The notes under the pieces are model-generated. The model saw only the letters and a list, made by a program, of their open reading frames with translations. It did not search any database and had not been told where the DNA came from. From Serinus canaria (lineage: Eukaryota > Chordata > Aves > Passeriformes > Fringillidae), in NCBI RefSeq assembly GCF_022539315.1, contig NC_066316.1, positions 53,817,994-53,881,993 on the forward strand: 64,000 nucleotides of DNA, in the 5' to 3' direction. Positions within the stretch are counted from its first letter, which is position 1. Every line of letters starts with the position of its first letter. Positions 49,867 through 60,585 of the stretch are shown here, piece by piece. The position numbers and the translations under genes were made by a program.

Positions 49867-52800
49867 CTGTGACACGGCAGTCTGCTGCCCTGTGTCCAGA
49901 CCACCCCCCCTCCCCAGGCTGCTCTGGCTGGCCCCTGTTCCTTGTGGTGCAGTGGGGCTCTCTCCACTGCCCTGTGCCCAGCCAAGCATAGCCCAGCAGG
50001 AAGGCTCTTGGCTCTGAGAAACACCCTTCATGTCCAGGATGGGTTTTCTAATATAAGTGGGATGAGAACAAGCCTCAGAGGCAAATGGCAAATACAGTGC
50101 TAAATATTCTTCCTATAGTAAACACAGAGAATCTGCCCTAAAACCAATATCCAGCCCCTATATACTGAAGAAAGAAAAAGAAAAAGGAAGGCCATATCAC
50201 TAAGCCATGCTTCTATAAAATGCTGTGGTACAGCAGCAATGACCTAAGAATTAAGGCAGACTAAATAAATAGCTGTCCTTGAATAGCAGGTATTATGCCT
50301 GACATGTTAAATGGAAAGGACAGTAGTACCCCTGTAAAGGTAAGAGTAGGAAGGATGATTATTATCTTCAAGCCATTTAATCTGTACTTAGTGAACAATG
50401 ATTACAAAGGCTACCCATTCAGTAATGAGATTCAGACTCCCTTACTTAATTGATATATTGCATATAACATTCAAAGAGATCATCTTCAGTTCAATGCCAC
50501 TTTATACTATAGTTGTAGTAGGTTAAATAAAGTTTTCTCTGAGCATTCATATGCAGAAAAAAAAAGTTTGAATTTGCTTGTAAATTTTTGTTGGAGAGGA
50601 AACTGGACTTGTTGGAAAATGGGGTTTGTTGGAAGTGATGGAGTTTTTAAAGACACATGCCTGTAAACCTTTATATCATGACCTACTATGGTGTTGTGGT
50701 CTCAAGGTACTTCCCTGGCAGAAAAAGAAACCCCAATCTTGACATATTTCAGTTCTAGCAGGAAGTGCATTAAGAAGAATGAATTCTCAAACTCTCTAGG
50801 AACACACAGCATGTAGCAAGACTAAATAAAAACAACCAAAAAAGAGGAAAGAATAACACAAGAGTTTCTTATGTGATTCCTGCTTATTTGCAGACTGAAT
50901 ATTTAAGCTTAGTTTTCTCTTCCTGCACATGTGAATGATGAATTTAACATGCACAAAAGCAAAGGTGATTTTGAGTACTCCATGCTAATGGCTATTATTC
51001 ATGTGCAGATGGCAGCTGCAAGATATAGAGGTGATATTAATATTGCCTCATTTTTCTCAACTCCAACTCACTTGCTCTGCTATGTCTGCAGTACACAAAC
51101 TGCAGTTTATCAAATGGTCCTGCACTCTCTGAAGGAAAGCCATGAATTTGCTTGAGTATAAAGGGGTACCAGAGACATTTTCTTTCGACATCACTGTAAA
51201 AGTACAGTCCAATTTAGCTAACAGCTGGGTTTTTTATTAAGTATCTTGTTCTGCTCATCCTCATCCTGTGCAATAATTGCCCAGAGATGCCATTTACCCC
51301 AAGCAGGCTGTGTCCTGGGAGCAGCCTAGTCCCAGCAGCTGATGTGACCCTGGACATAACACTGGAGTACAAAGACTGCCTAGTCCCACCATTGTGTCTG
51401 TTGTTAGTGTCCTGACAGCACATGAGATTTAAAAAATGACACTGGAGCTGGATGGGGCCTTCAGCTGTCTGGGAAGCAGGAAGGAGCCCCATATATCAAA
51501 AAGCAGGCTTGGGACATACTAGAAGGGAAAGGTGCACAAGTGAGTCTGCTCCCATTTGAAGCTAACTATGGTACTGCATTCTTGGCCTTCCTTTCTTTTT
51601 AGCCAATACCTTTGAATCTCCCTGGCAGCCCTATACATAATTTTTCTGTCCCACACCATCCTCACAATGGGACAGCATCCTACTAATCCCAGTCAATCCA
51701 CTGGCTCCAGGGATGGAGGCTAGTGTAGGAATATTGCTAATATGGTGCCAGAAATGGAAATTCACTTCATCTCATCCCTTCACCTCTCCTCTCTAAAAAA
51801 CTGAACACTGAAAAAAAATTAAATTAAAAGGAACATGTAGACTGAGAAAAAATCAATTACTCCAGATTAGCAAATATGGTTCTAAAGGTACTTAGACCTT
51901 AGATCAGCCTCTTTCAGTGCATGCTTTCCAAAGCTGTTTTCACTTACGTGTCATGACGAGGAATCTAAAACTGCCACCTTAGCAGCAGAAAAGGGTTTAG
52001 TGAAGCCACAGTCATCTTTACATTCTTGCTGACAGTGAATCACTTCATTCAGCCAGAAAAAAACCCCTCAAATTCAGTAAAAGGAACCTTTCTTGTGCTT
52101 CAGACAAGGGAAAAAATGTCAGGATGTTGTAGTTTCAGGGACAAAATTTTAACAGGGTGAGCTGCATCAAAGTTGTCTAAAATCCTGCTGTTCTGGTCCT
52201 TAGTCCTTTTCAGAAACTAAACCCAAATATAACCTTTCCACCCCTTCCCAGGGTTTAAAATTATTCTGTTAATATTTTTAGCATGAATTTTGAATTCCTT
52301 CCTGTTTCCAGAAAAGCAGGCAGAGTTAATGAATTTCTCCATATCCTGTGGAAAAAGCTGTCAGAGATTAAGTCATGTATCTCATATTGTCTGGAATTTC
52401 AGGTGCTCAGTGATCTCACAGCGCCTTCTGCTAAATGCTCTGAAGACAAAACAGAGACTGCTAAGGAGAGCTCATCTTCTCCACCTCTCGAGCTGTGACT
52501 TCCTTACACACAAGATACTATAAAAGGACTTCTAATATAAATAATGCATCATCCTAAACTGAAATATAATCAGCAGAAATTAATTTGAATATTAATGCAT
52601 GAGACGTGTATGTTCATCTCTATTAGCTGTCTACAGCTGTCTCACTTTGCTGAGATCTCTGACCCATACATTCCCTTGCAGCACAGAATGGGAGGGCCAT
52701 CAGGGATGTATTATTGTGGTCAAACTAGTCTTAATCACAATACATACACAACCCCTGAGGAGTTATACTGGAGCACATTGAATCTGGATACTGACCTCCA

Positions 52801-55800
52801 TCTCCTCCCTCAGCACCTGCACTGCTTACACACAATTTCTGTCTATGACAAAATCCCTTTCTGGCTGGGGGGATCCACCCAGCTCACCATCACTACAAAA
52901 GAAATATGGGGGTCACTTTGTGTGATGTTGGCTGAATGAACGATGGGTCCAACTCTGCTTATATGACTGTCCTTATACCAGAAAAAAACCCTCCCTATGC
53001 TGCTGAAAGGCAGCTCCTCCTGGGAGCCTGACCTTCATTTTTTTAGAGGACGTTATTCTAGCTGAAGCTGAATATATATAAAAGCTATGGAGAGAATGCA
53101 ACAAAAAACCTCCTGAAAATAAAGATCCTGTTTTTAATATGGGTGTATGAATATCTCCTCCACAGGTTTGTACAGCAACAGCCTTGAGTGGAAAAAATCA
53201 CCATGCTAGACATTTTGTGTAAACTGCCCAATCTGTTGCTCTCACATTCCTCACACAATCATAAAGCCTATTACCTCCCCAAGGCCATAACTGTGATGCG
53301 GCTGGACAGAATATCCTGAACAATGAAAGGAAAACTCTACAATAAAAAACAAAGCTAGGGGTTGGGATTTGTGGCAATATATCTGGGGCAGAGTCATACA
53401 ACCTGTGGTTGTAATTATTCTCTGAAAAAACAGCAAAAACTCAGTCATTCAGAGGGAAAGTCTTACAGAGCTCTAGCATTGCTGTAAAAAGACCCAAACA
53501 GTATTGCCACTGATGCATAAAAATATCTACTTGTACAAAACAACCAGGTTACCCCATCACTGTATGTTGATTATGTAAAAACCATTATCACCACTGCTGG
53601 CTAAAAGAAGAAATAATACTCAGGTCCTGAAAGAAAAGGATTTACTTTGTTAAGTTTAACACACTACTTGGAAAGATACTTTCTAATGATGCCGAATAAG
53701 TTGAGAACACAAATCTCACTTAATTTGAGGCTAGAGGTAAACCTAAGCTGGGGCTTACAGCCTGAGTCAATATTCTTCCTCTGTCTTCCCAGTCTTCCTA
53801 AATCAGCAAAGACAGGGACTATCAAGAACATATGGGATGCCAACCAGGACATAATCAGCAAAACACGGGATTTTCTGAGCATACAAGGCAGATGATCACT
53901 CAGAAAGATGCTGATGTCCTTATGCCTATTCATTTATCTACTTGAATCAAAGGAATGGAGGAGGAGGGGGAATGGGTATCAGTAAGCAGAGAGGGAGTCT
54001 AGGCATGATTAACAATAGGTGTGAGACAGGAAGAACTAGATTAAACTGATCCATATGCAAATGATCTGAGTCTGATTCAATCAAACCATGCACAGTTTAA
54101 TGACTATGGTAAGATGCCTTTATCTCTGCTTGGATGTGTTCTGAAAAGAACTGCTCAAGATAAAACAGTTTAATAAGGAGGTTTTTCATTAAACCTTCGA
54201 TCTGCATTTGCATTTCTCTCTCTGAACCACACAGCTTTCCCCTGTGTCCATTACTTTTCAAGAGATTAGTTGGGTAGGAATTGTTGACACACACCTTAGG
54301 GCATTGCATACTTAGCATGTGCATGAGTTTTAGCTTAGTCCTTCATGACCTGGGTAAAACATCTCAGAATGAAGACTAAGTGGAAAAGTCTTATTTTTTT
54401 TGCTTATCTACCAAGCATTCTTTGTCCTTCTGTTATTTTGAAGTTATGTGAGATCTTTTCAGTATTCATACACTGATACAGAGAGAGAACATATCTTGGG
54501 TACTTACAGCACTATGAGCTAGACTCAGAATGACATCACGACTGCAGCAGGGTGATAACTCCAGCTTCTGTAAAGTTAATCTAATTCTGTGGTACTGTAG
54601 CTGAGGTCGAGTCCTCTATTTCTAAACTATGTGTTGGTTTCTTCCAAGTGGCTGCCTTTGAACACTGAGCAAGGTAGCTAGGCACTGCCTCAGCCTCACC
54701 TGTTGTATGCTCTGCTTACTGTTACAGTTGCAACTGAAATAAAACAGAGGCAACCTTCTCCTTCTTGTGCAAATAAGATGGGGAAATCTCCGGGGCTCTC
54801 AGGTTGATCACAGGACAGACAGCTGTGCTCACACTCCCGCAGAAGTTGCAAATAGTAAGTGGCTGCTTACTTGGGCACAGTAAGCAGCCCAAGTTCCTCC
54901 AGCTTGAAGAGATCTAACCTGGTTGGGACACTTTTTAGTGGCCATACATGGATACTGTGACCTTCCTCACTCAGGGCAAAGTTCTCCTGTCCAAGCACTG
55001 TGTTTTTCTCTAAAGCCTGTGTACACACTAACATCTGTGTTCACATACTACATATTGCAGACAGAAAGTGCTTCAATCTCAAAGTGCAGATGCTGCCTAG
55101 TTACTCTCCAGCTAATACAGACAAATAAATACCAGTGGTCATCCAAATGCCTTCATGAAGAAGTCACTTTTTCACAGCACCTGTAGTTTGTCTGTGCAAT
55201 AAGGAACTCTTGAACTACGCTGGTTGTCTACCTACTCAGCCTCAGCTTCAACTGATCATCTTCATCCTTATATCATGAAAAAGAGAAATTTCAATAGAAA
55301 TTGGGCACTTGAAAGGCACTTGAACAAAAAAAATTTCCATTTATTTCAACAGAAAAAATCACAGGCCTAAATGCCTTTCAGATTGAGAATCCAAACCTCT
55401 TATTGCATGCTCCATCATTATTAACATCATTATTTCTTTTCCATCCCTGGGCTGCTTCATGACTTTAGAAATTTCTGGGTTTATATTCCTTTGAATACAA
55501 CGTATGCTTATGTCATATAGTCAAATTACTTTGATTTCACTTCCATATCTTTTAGCTTTCTTGACTCTATGCTGATGTGTCTGCAGTTTTGATCAGTTTT
55601 CATCATTAATTCTGGCTCAGCAGCTACCAAGTCCTCTCTTATATTAGATCATAGGTTTTCCCTGTGTATATTCCTTTACCATTAATACTACGGCCATACC
55701 ATCTTTCCTCACAGACTATGGGTCCCACAGCAGTAGAAGGAAGAATCTTGTTAACCCAGACATAAAACACAACTGTACAACAGTTAGAAGAGTCCTACTT

Positions 55801-55995
55801 CTGTCCTAGCTTACTATTATTTCTTATCATCTAAGGTATCCCAATGCTGATGGTTCAGGGGCAGTCAGGGTAACAGAACAACTCAGTTACGTGCTCCTGT
55901 GCCTTGTGAGAAGATGCACTCCCAGGGCTTGGTGTGAAGGAGGTAGTTTGTAAGCCAGCACAAATCTCCTTACCTCTTGGCATGATCTAATGTGC
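49867..55995. other. non-coding sequence, no gene recognised
   Basis: There are no recognisable coding domains; ORFs are below 115 codons. A perfect 11-bp hairpin at 54861-54889 is listed separately. A GC-richer patch lies directly after the CR1 copy (about 49870-50030) and reads open for short distances only. Confidence 0.5.
54861..54889. repeat. perfect 11-bp inverted repeat (hairpin)
   Basis: GGCTGCTTACT at 54861-54871 is followed after a 7-bp spacer (TGGGCAC) by its exact reverse complement AGTAAGCAGCC at 54879-54889. The stem does not extend further. It is too short for a canonical microRNA precursor. Chance or a minor structural element is possible. Confidence 0.7.
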
Positions 55996-56352
55996 AATAA
56001 TTGAGGTTGGAATAGACCTATAAGACTGAGTCCAACCACGAACCAAAGTCCACCACTAAACTATGTTCCTAAGCACCACATTGACATGTCTTTGAAATAC
56101 CTCCAGGTATGGTGACTCAACTTACTCTGCTGGACAGCCTGTTCCAATATTGACAACCCATTTCATGAAGAAACTTTTCCTAATTCCCAGTCTAACCCCA
56201 TCCTGGGACAATTTGAGGCCACTTCCTCTTGTCTTGTCATTTGTGACTTAGGAGAAGAGGCTGGCACCCATTTTGAAACAACCTCTTTTGAGGTAGTTGA
56301 AGAGAGTAATAAGATCTCCAAAGCCTCAATTTCTCCAGGCTAAACAACCCAA
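55996..56352 (-). mobile_element. CR1 LINE fragment, 3' end, antisense
   Basis: The minus strand carries a CR1 3' end. AATAATTGAGGTTGGAATAGACC (split across 55997-56019) is the 3' terminal block. It is followed by CAGCCTGTTCCAATATTGAC (56136-56155), 'CTTTTCCTAATTCCCAGTCTAA' (56176-56197), 'GGAGAAGAGGCTGGCACCC' (56251-56269) and CTCCAGGCTAAACAACCC (56334-56351). The element is 5'-truncated and moderately diverged, and it lies about 0.9 kb upstream of the CCCTT array. Confidence 0.92.
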
Positions 56353-57265
56353 GGGAGGATGGATGCTAAACAAATACAGGACAAAAACAGACTGCTTTTC
56401 CCAAAATGCTTATCCCTGAAGTAGAAGTAGATACTGACAGATGAGAGATGCAAAGGGTTAATGGGGGAACATTCACTGAATTTAACTTAAGAGAGCTAAC
56501 TGTACTGTGTGCTATCTGCCAAGGTGCTAATAACAGCTGCATCGATAGACCTTGCTGTCAGGCTCCTGTGGGGGCAGTTCTGAGAATTCCTAATCATCCC
56601 TCAAAGGATCTTGTCTGTCTTTATGGATTAAACAGAGAAATCAGATTGCTAACACGGTGAATTGAAGTTGAATGCTTAAAACTAAGTGATGTGAATGTTA
56701 CTGTTCCTCCACTCCCACTTCCCATCTTCTACCTGATGATGGACACTGGCAACAGTGTCAAAGGGCTGCTAAGCCTCATTTGAAGGGAAGCATTTTTAAG
56801 GTCAGATTTGAAGACAGAGAAGAATGCACTTTTGTGACTGTGGTGGGGAGTTTAAGCGAAATCACAGAGATAGGTGTTGAGAAGTGTAGTGAGTGGCTGA
56901 TGGAGGCTGGCACCACCACAGTTATGCAAGGCATGATATGGAGTGGCTGTACATTTTTAGGCCCACATCTCAGGCACAGTTCCAACCCTCCTTTGATTAG
57001 GTGCTGTCAGATGCCTCTCAGAAGTCTCTGCTCTTCTTGGGCTCAATCTGGGTTGGTATTAAAACATGAGATCATACTGGCATCCTTTCTCAGGTGCCTG
57101 TTACAAGGAATAAATTCATCATCTTGCAGTGAACTGCTTGGGGTGAGATTCTGACCACTCTGTAAGTCTAGTTTACCTTTGGTTTCAGTGACCTCAAGAC
57201 CCATTGATTCAGTTCTAAACATTTTCATCTTCTTATGTAGGTGGTCATCCTTGTTCCACTGGTGG
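56353..57265. other. non-coding spacer between CR1 copy and CCCTT array
   Basis: Short ORFs only (up to 124 codons on the plus strand at 56780-57154), with no recognisable domain. No element boundary or simple repeat is visible until the pentamer array begins. Confidence 0.5.
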
Positions 57266-57963
57266 CCCTTCCCTTCCCTTCCCTTCCCTTCCCTTCCCTT
57301 CCCTTCCCTTCCCTTCCCTTCCCTTCCCTTCCCTTCCCTTCCCTTCCCTTCCCTTCCCTTCCCTTCCCTTCCCTTCCCTTCCTTCCCTTCCCTTCCCTTC
57401 CCTTCCCTTCCCTTCCCTTCCCTTCCCTTCCCTTCCCTTCCCTTCCCTTCCCTTCCCTTCCCTTCCCTTCCCTTCCCTTCCCTTCCCTTCCCTTCCCTTC
57501 CCTTCCCTTCCCTTCCCTTCCTTCCCTTCCCTTCCCTTCCCTTCCCTTCCCTTCCCTTCCCTTCCCTTCCCTTCCCTTCCCTTCCCTTCCCTTCCCTCCC
57601 TTCCCTTCCCTTCCCTTCCCTTCCCTTCCCTTCCCTTCCCTTCCCTTCCCTTCCCTTCCCTTCCCTTCCCTTCCCTTCCCTTCCCTTCCCTTCCCTTCCC
57701 TTCCCTTCCCTTCCCTTCCCTTCCCTTCCCTTCCCTTCCCTTCCCTTCCCTTCCCTTCCTTCCCTTCCCTTCCCTTCCCTTCCCTTCCCTTCCCTTCCCT
57801 TCCCTTCCCTTCCCTTCCCTTCCCTCCCTTCCCTTCCCTTCCCTTCCCTTCCCTTCCCTTCCCTTCCCTTCCCTTCCCTTCCCTTCCCTTCCCTTCCCTT
57901 CCCTTCCCTTCCCTTCCCTTCCCTTCCCTTCCCTGTCCCTTCCCTTCCCTTCCCTTCCCTTCC
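57266..57963. repeat. (CCCTT)n / (AAGGG)n pentanucleotide array, about 700 bp
   Basis: About 140 copies of CCCTT run almost unbroken. I read six interruptions: a two-C unit at 57381-57382, another at 57520-57521, a single-T unit at 57597, a two-C unit at 57758-57759, a single-T unit at 57825, and a G insertion at 57935. The array is open in several frames because the pentamer contains no stop in any frame. The plus strand reads as Pro-Phe-Pro-Ser-Leu repeats and the minus strand as Gly-Lys-Gly-Arg-Glu repeats. These account for the ORFs of about 250-320 codons at 57043-58030, which are not genes. The strict purine/pyrimidine asymmetry and GGG runs are known to favour triplex and G-quadruplex structures, and AAGGG is the pentamer of human RFC1 expansions. 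Assembled length may be unreliable. Confidence 0.97.
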
Positions 57964-59906
57964 GTCACAGATGGGAAGGATGAGTCTGTCTGATTTCAAA
58001 TTCTTAGCCTCTGTCAAACATGACAGTTAAACTCCTTGCAGTCCTCTCAGTTGTCCAGTTTCTATTTTCCCATTATAATCAGAGGAGCTGCCATTCACAA
58101 CCACTCCAGACCTAGTGCAAATATTTAAAACCTTTATAGCTTTTTGAGTGTCAGTTGTGAAATGGGTCTGATGACTGTGATCTAGGATGAGTAAGGACTT
58201 TTTGGACCCCTCCCAAGAATTCATGGTGGGAAGCAAAGCCGTCAAAAACATCTGCTATTAATGCCAGCAGAGTGTGCTTCTGCTTCTAAAATTTGTGTAA
58301 TTTTAGTCTGACACTTTAGTCCCATGTCATTTGTACTGTTGCTCCTAGGATCAACACTGGATTCTGTATTGAAAGCTGAGAGCAGGTATTTATTGTAGGC
58401 TTTGAGCCATACCTAAATGATGTTTGATCTCAATGCCATTATCATAGCATAGATGTCTCTTTCTTCTTTCCAATTCTCTTTCATTCATAAGGCTGAAAGA
58501 CCTTTTAATCTTTATGCAATTTCCTCTATAAGGTCTAAATCACCTTGATATTTGGCAACATTCATTCTGTCTTTCCCTTCTTGATTGCTCAATCTTAGAG
58601 AATTTCCTGAATAATAAAAATTATGTCCATATATGCAAATGTAGTTCTAAGGTATCTTTTGGCACATTTTCTCTATTTATTATATCTAATTCATACAGGA
58701 CTTGTATTAGTCCAAATGTGTTCTTTAGCAGGTCCGATCCAATTTCTGTTTAAGTCTATGGCACTTTCATGATAGATCTTAATGGTCGTGGAATTTAGCC
58801 CAAAGCCTGGTGTATTTAAGTCAGTTTTAATCTGAAGGGCCTGTAATAAAACCAATTACTTTGATCTTCTTTTCTGGGAGTTCAACTGCATCAGAGACTT
58901 TAATTTTTCTTTTTTAACCTCAAGTAACTGCATGTTAGCTGGGTCACTGTGAGTACAGTCCTCTTCTCTTCCTCTTGTTTAGAACAGTGCACAGGACTTT
59001 GGACTATGAAGGAAACTATTTTCATTACAGGCAAAAGTGGGGATACATTGCATAGAAACTTTACTATAAAAAAATTGTCAATTTCTCCTAAGGCCTAGTA
59101 ATTATATGCATGTGTGTATGTATATGTGTGTGTATGTGTGTATATTTACCCATGCTTACAGGAGCTGCTATGACGAATTAAGTTCAATGTTTGTTTTATT
59201 TTCTAACAGGACACGAAAGCAGCACTTGCCCTCTTCACCCTTACTGGACTCTTTTTTGGGCTGTACCATGATATCTTTTATAATCAAGGCTTCTAAAATA
59301 GCAGTTTTGATGAAATTTTTCCCTTTTATGCTTTTCTATCCAGTAGGAATTGACTGTAGATTACCAAACTGTTACCAAGTAGTAACTTACAGATGCTGTC
59401 AAGATTGGCTTGATAAGAACTGGTGAGCTGGAGGTGAGGGAATAACTTACTAACCATTCTTTTAAGCCACATATTCCCCAGCACTGACAATTTAACAGAA
59501 TTGCCAGAATGCTCATCTATTACAATCACAAATCAGATGCCCAACAACCTTAGTGTTTTAATCTTACTGTGCCTTTGTTTCTCCCCTTGTTTTCTGTTTC
59601 TCCTCTGCCCTTAACACATGCGAACACAGAGACTTTCCTTTTTTATAAATACAATAGATGTTGTTGTCAGTTCAGATAAGAGCAAATGCCAGATAGGATA
59701 GCAATATTTTCAGTCCTGGCAAATGCAATCATAAGTTCAGTTTATTAATATTGCAACAGTTGCACTAAATGAGATCACTTGGATAACAAAACATTTATCA
59801 ACAAAACGCTGCCACCTACTGAAGTTTTGCAAACAGCCCAGATGATTGGATAAGATCACAAATTCACTCTGTCACAAGCTTATGGTCTTTGCTGAAATCG
59901 TTCTGA
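57964..59906. other. non-coding sequence, no gene recognised
   Basis: Only short ORFs are present. A TG/TA microsatellite at 59106-59150 is listed separately. AT-rich, featureless sequence leads up to the coding-like stretch near 60 kb. Confidence 0.5.
59106..59150. repeat. TG/TA microsatellite
   Basis: Imperfect TGTGTATG units extend over about 45 bp and end in TGTATATTT. Confidence 0.85.
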
Positions 59907-60585
59907 GGGAAAAAAAGCAAGAATGATAACCAGCAGAACAAGACAAGACATCTCTTTCATGCAGCCTGTTCAGCAAGTGTCAGGGTAAATCCTGAAGAGC
60001 AACCTCCAAAGAGGAAAGGAGATTTGGCTCTTGGTGCTCAGTATGCCATGGAGTTTTCAAGCATTGTGGCTAAGGAACTCATCAAACACTTTGGCTTACA
60101 GCCTATTACAAACTTCCAGTTTTCTTGTGCTGATGTTCAAAACTTCTATTCAGGCCCTACTAAACTGACATTACAACTTGCCAGCTTTTTGTTGCATTGC
60201 ACCACCCAAGATTACAAAGGTATTGTAAATAAATATAAAAAACATCTTCGTGATTACAACAGATCTTGTGACTTTTCTGTTGCAAGATCTCAACCAACTA
60301 AAAATTTTTATTATTTCAGTATAGGAACCATGAAACAAGTTTCAGTATATGCCATATTTCAGTATAGGCATGCCATGAAACAAGAAGTCCTGCACACCAT
60401 ATAGGTGTGTTCAGAAGGTGATTAGACATGCAAAGGCTGATAAGGCTTTGGATAGGAATTGCTGTCCCCACTTGAAACTGCAGACAGGACTTCTAGACTG
60501 CCATAACCTAAAATGGCTTTTAGGCAAGATTGTGGATCTCATTTCCCAGAGTTTTGGGAGAATGCTTTGTGGATTTAGCTGTTAG
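59907..60585 (+). pseudogene. coding-like stretch with a frame change, possible broken gene copy
   Basis: After a TGA at 59904-59906 the frame stays open for about 165 codons to a stop at about 60402-60404. The first in-frame ATG is only at 60048. The peptide from 59991 (PEEQPPKRKGDLALGAQ) to about 60260 looks like a real protein, with amphipathic stretches such as MEFSSIVAKELIKHFG and KLTLQLASFLLHC and a basic segment YKGIVNKYKKHLRDYN. From 60382 a second frame on the same strand stays open for 67 codons (including KVIRHAKADKALDRNCC and LKWLLGKIVDLISQSFG) and ends with TAG at 60583-60585. A switch of frame with protein-like composition on both sides suggests a decayed coding sequence such as a processed pseudogene. 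I do not recognise the parent, and no clear poly(A) tail or target-site duplication is seen. A local duplication at 60313-60383 lies near the presumed break. Confidence 0.35.
60313..60383. repeat. short tandem-like duplication inside the coding-like stretch
   Basis: ATTTCAGTATAGG followed by CCATGAAACAAG occurs at 60313-60339 and again at 60355-60383. A third partial copy (TTTCAGTATATGCCAT) lies between them at 60340-60355. The copies match closely, so the duplication looks younger than the frame damage around it. Confidence 0.75.

Noticed and set aside
57043..58017. 324-codon minus-strand ORF (and similar 247-283-codon ORFs on both strands)
   Set aside because: Almost wholly the pentamer array, which contains no stop in any frame; the flanking residues show no domain.
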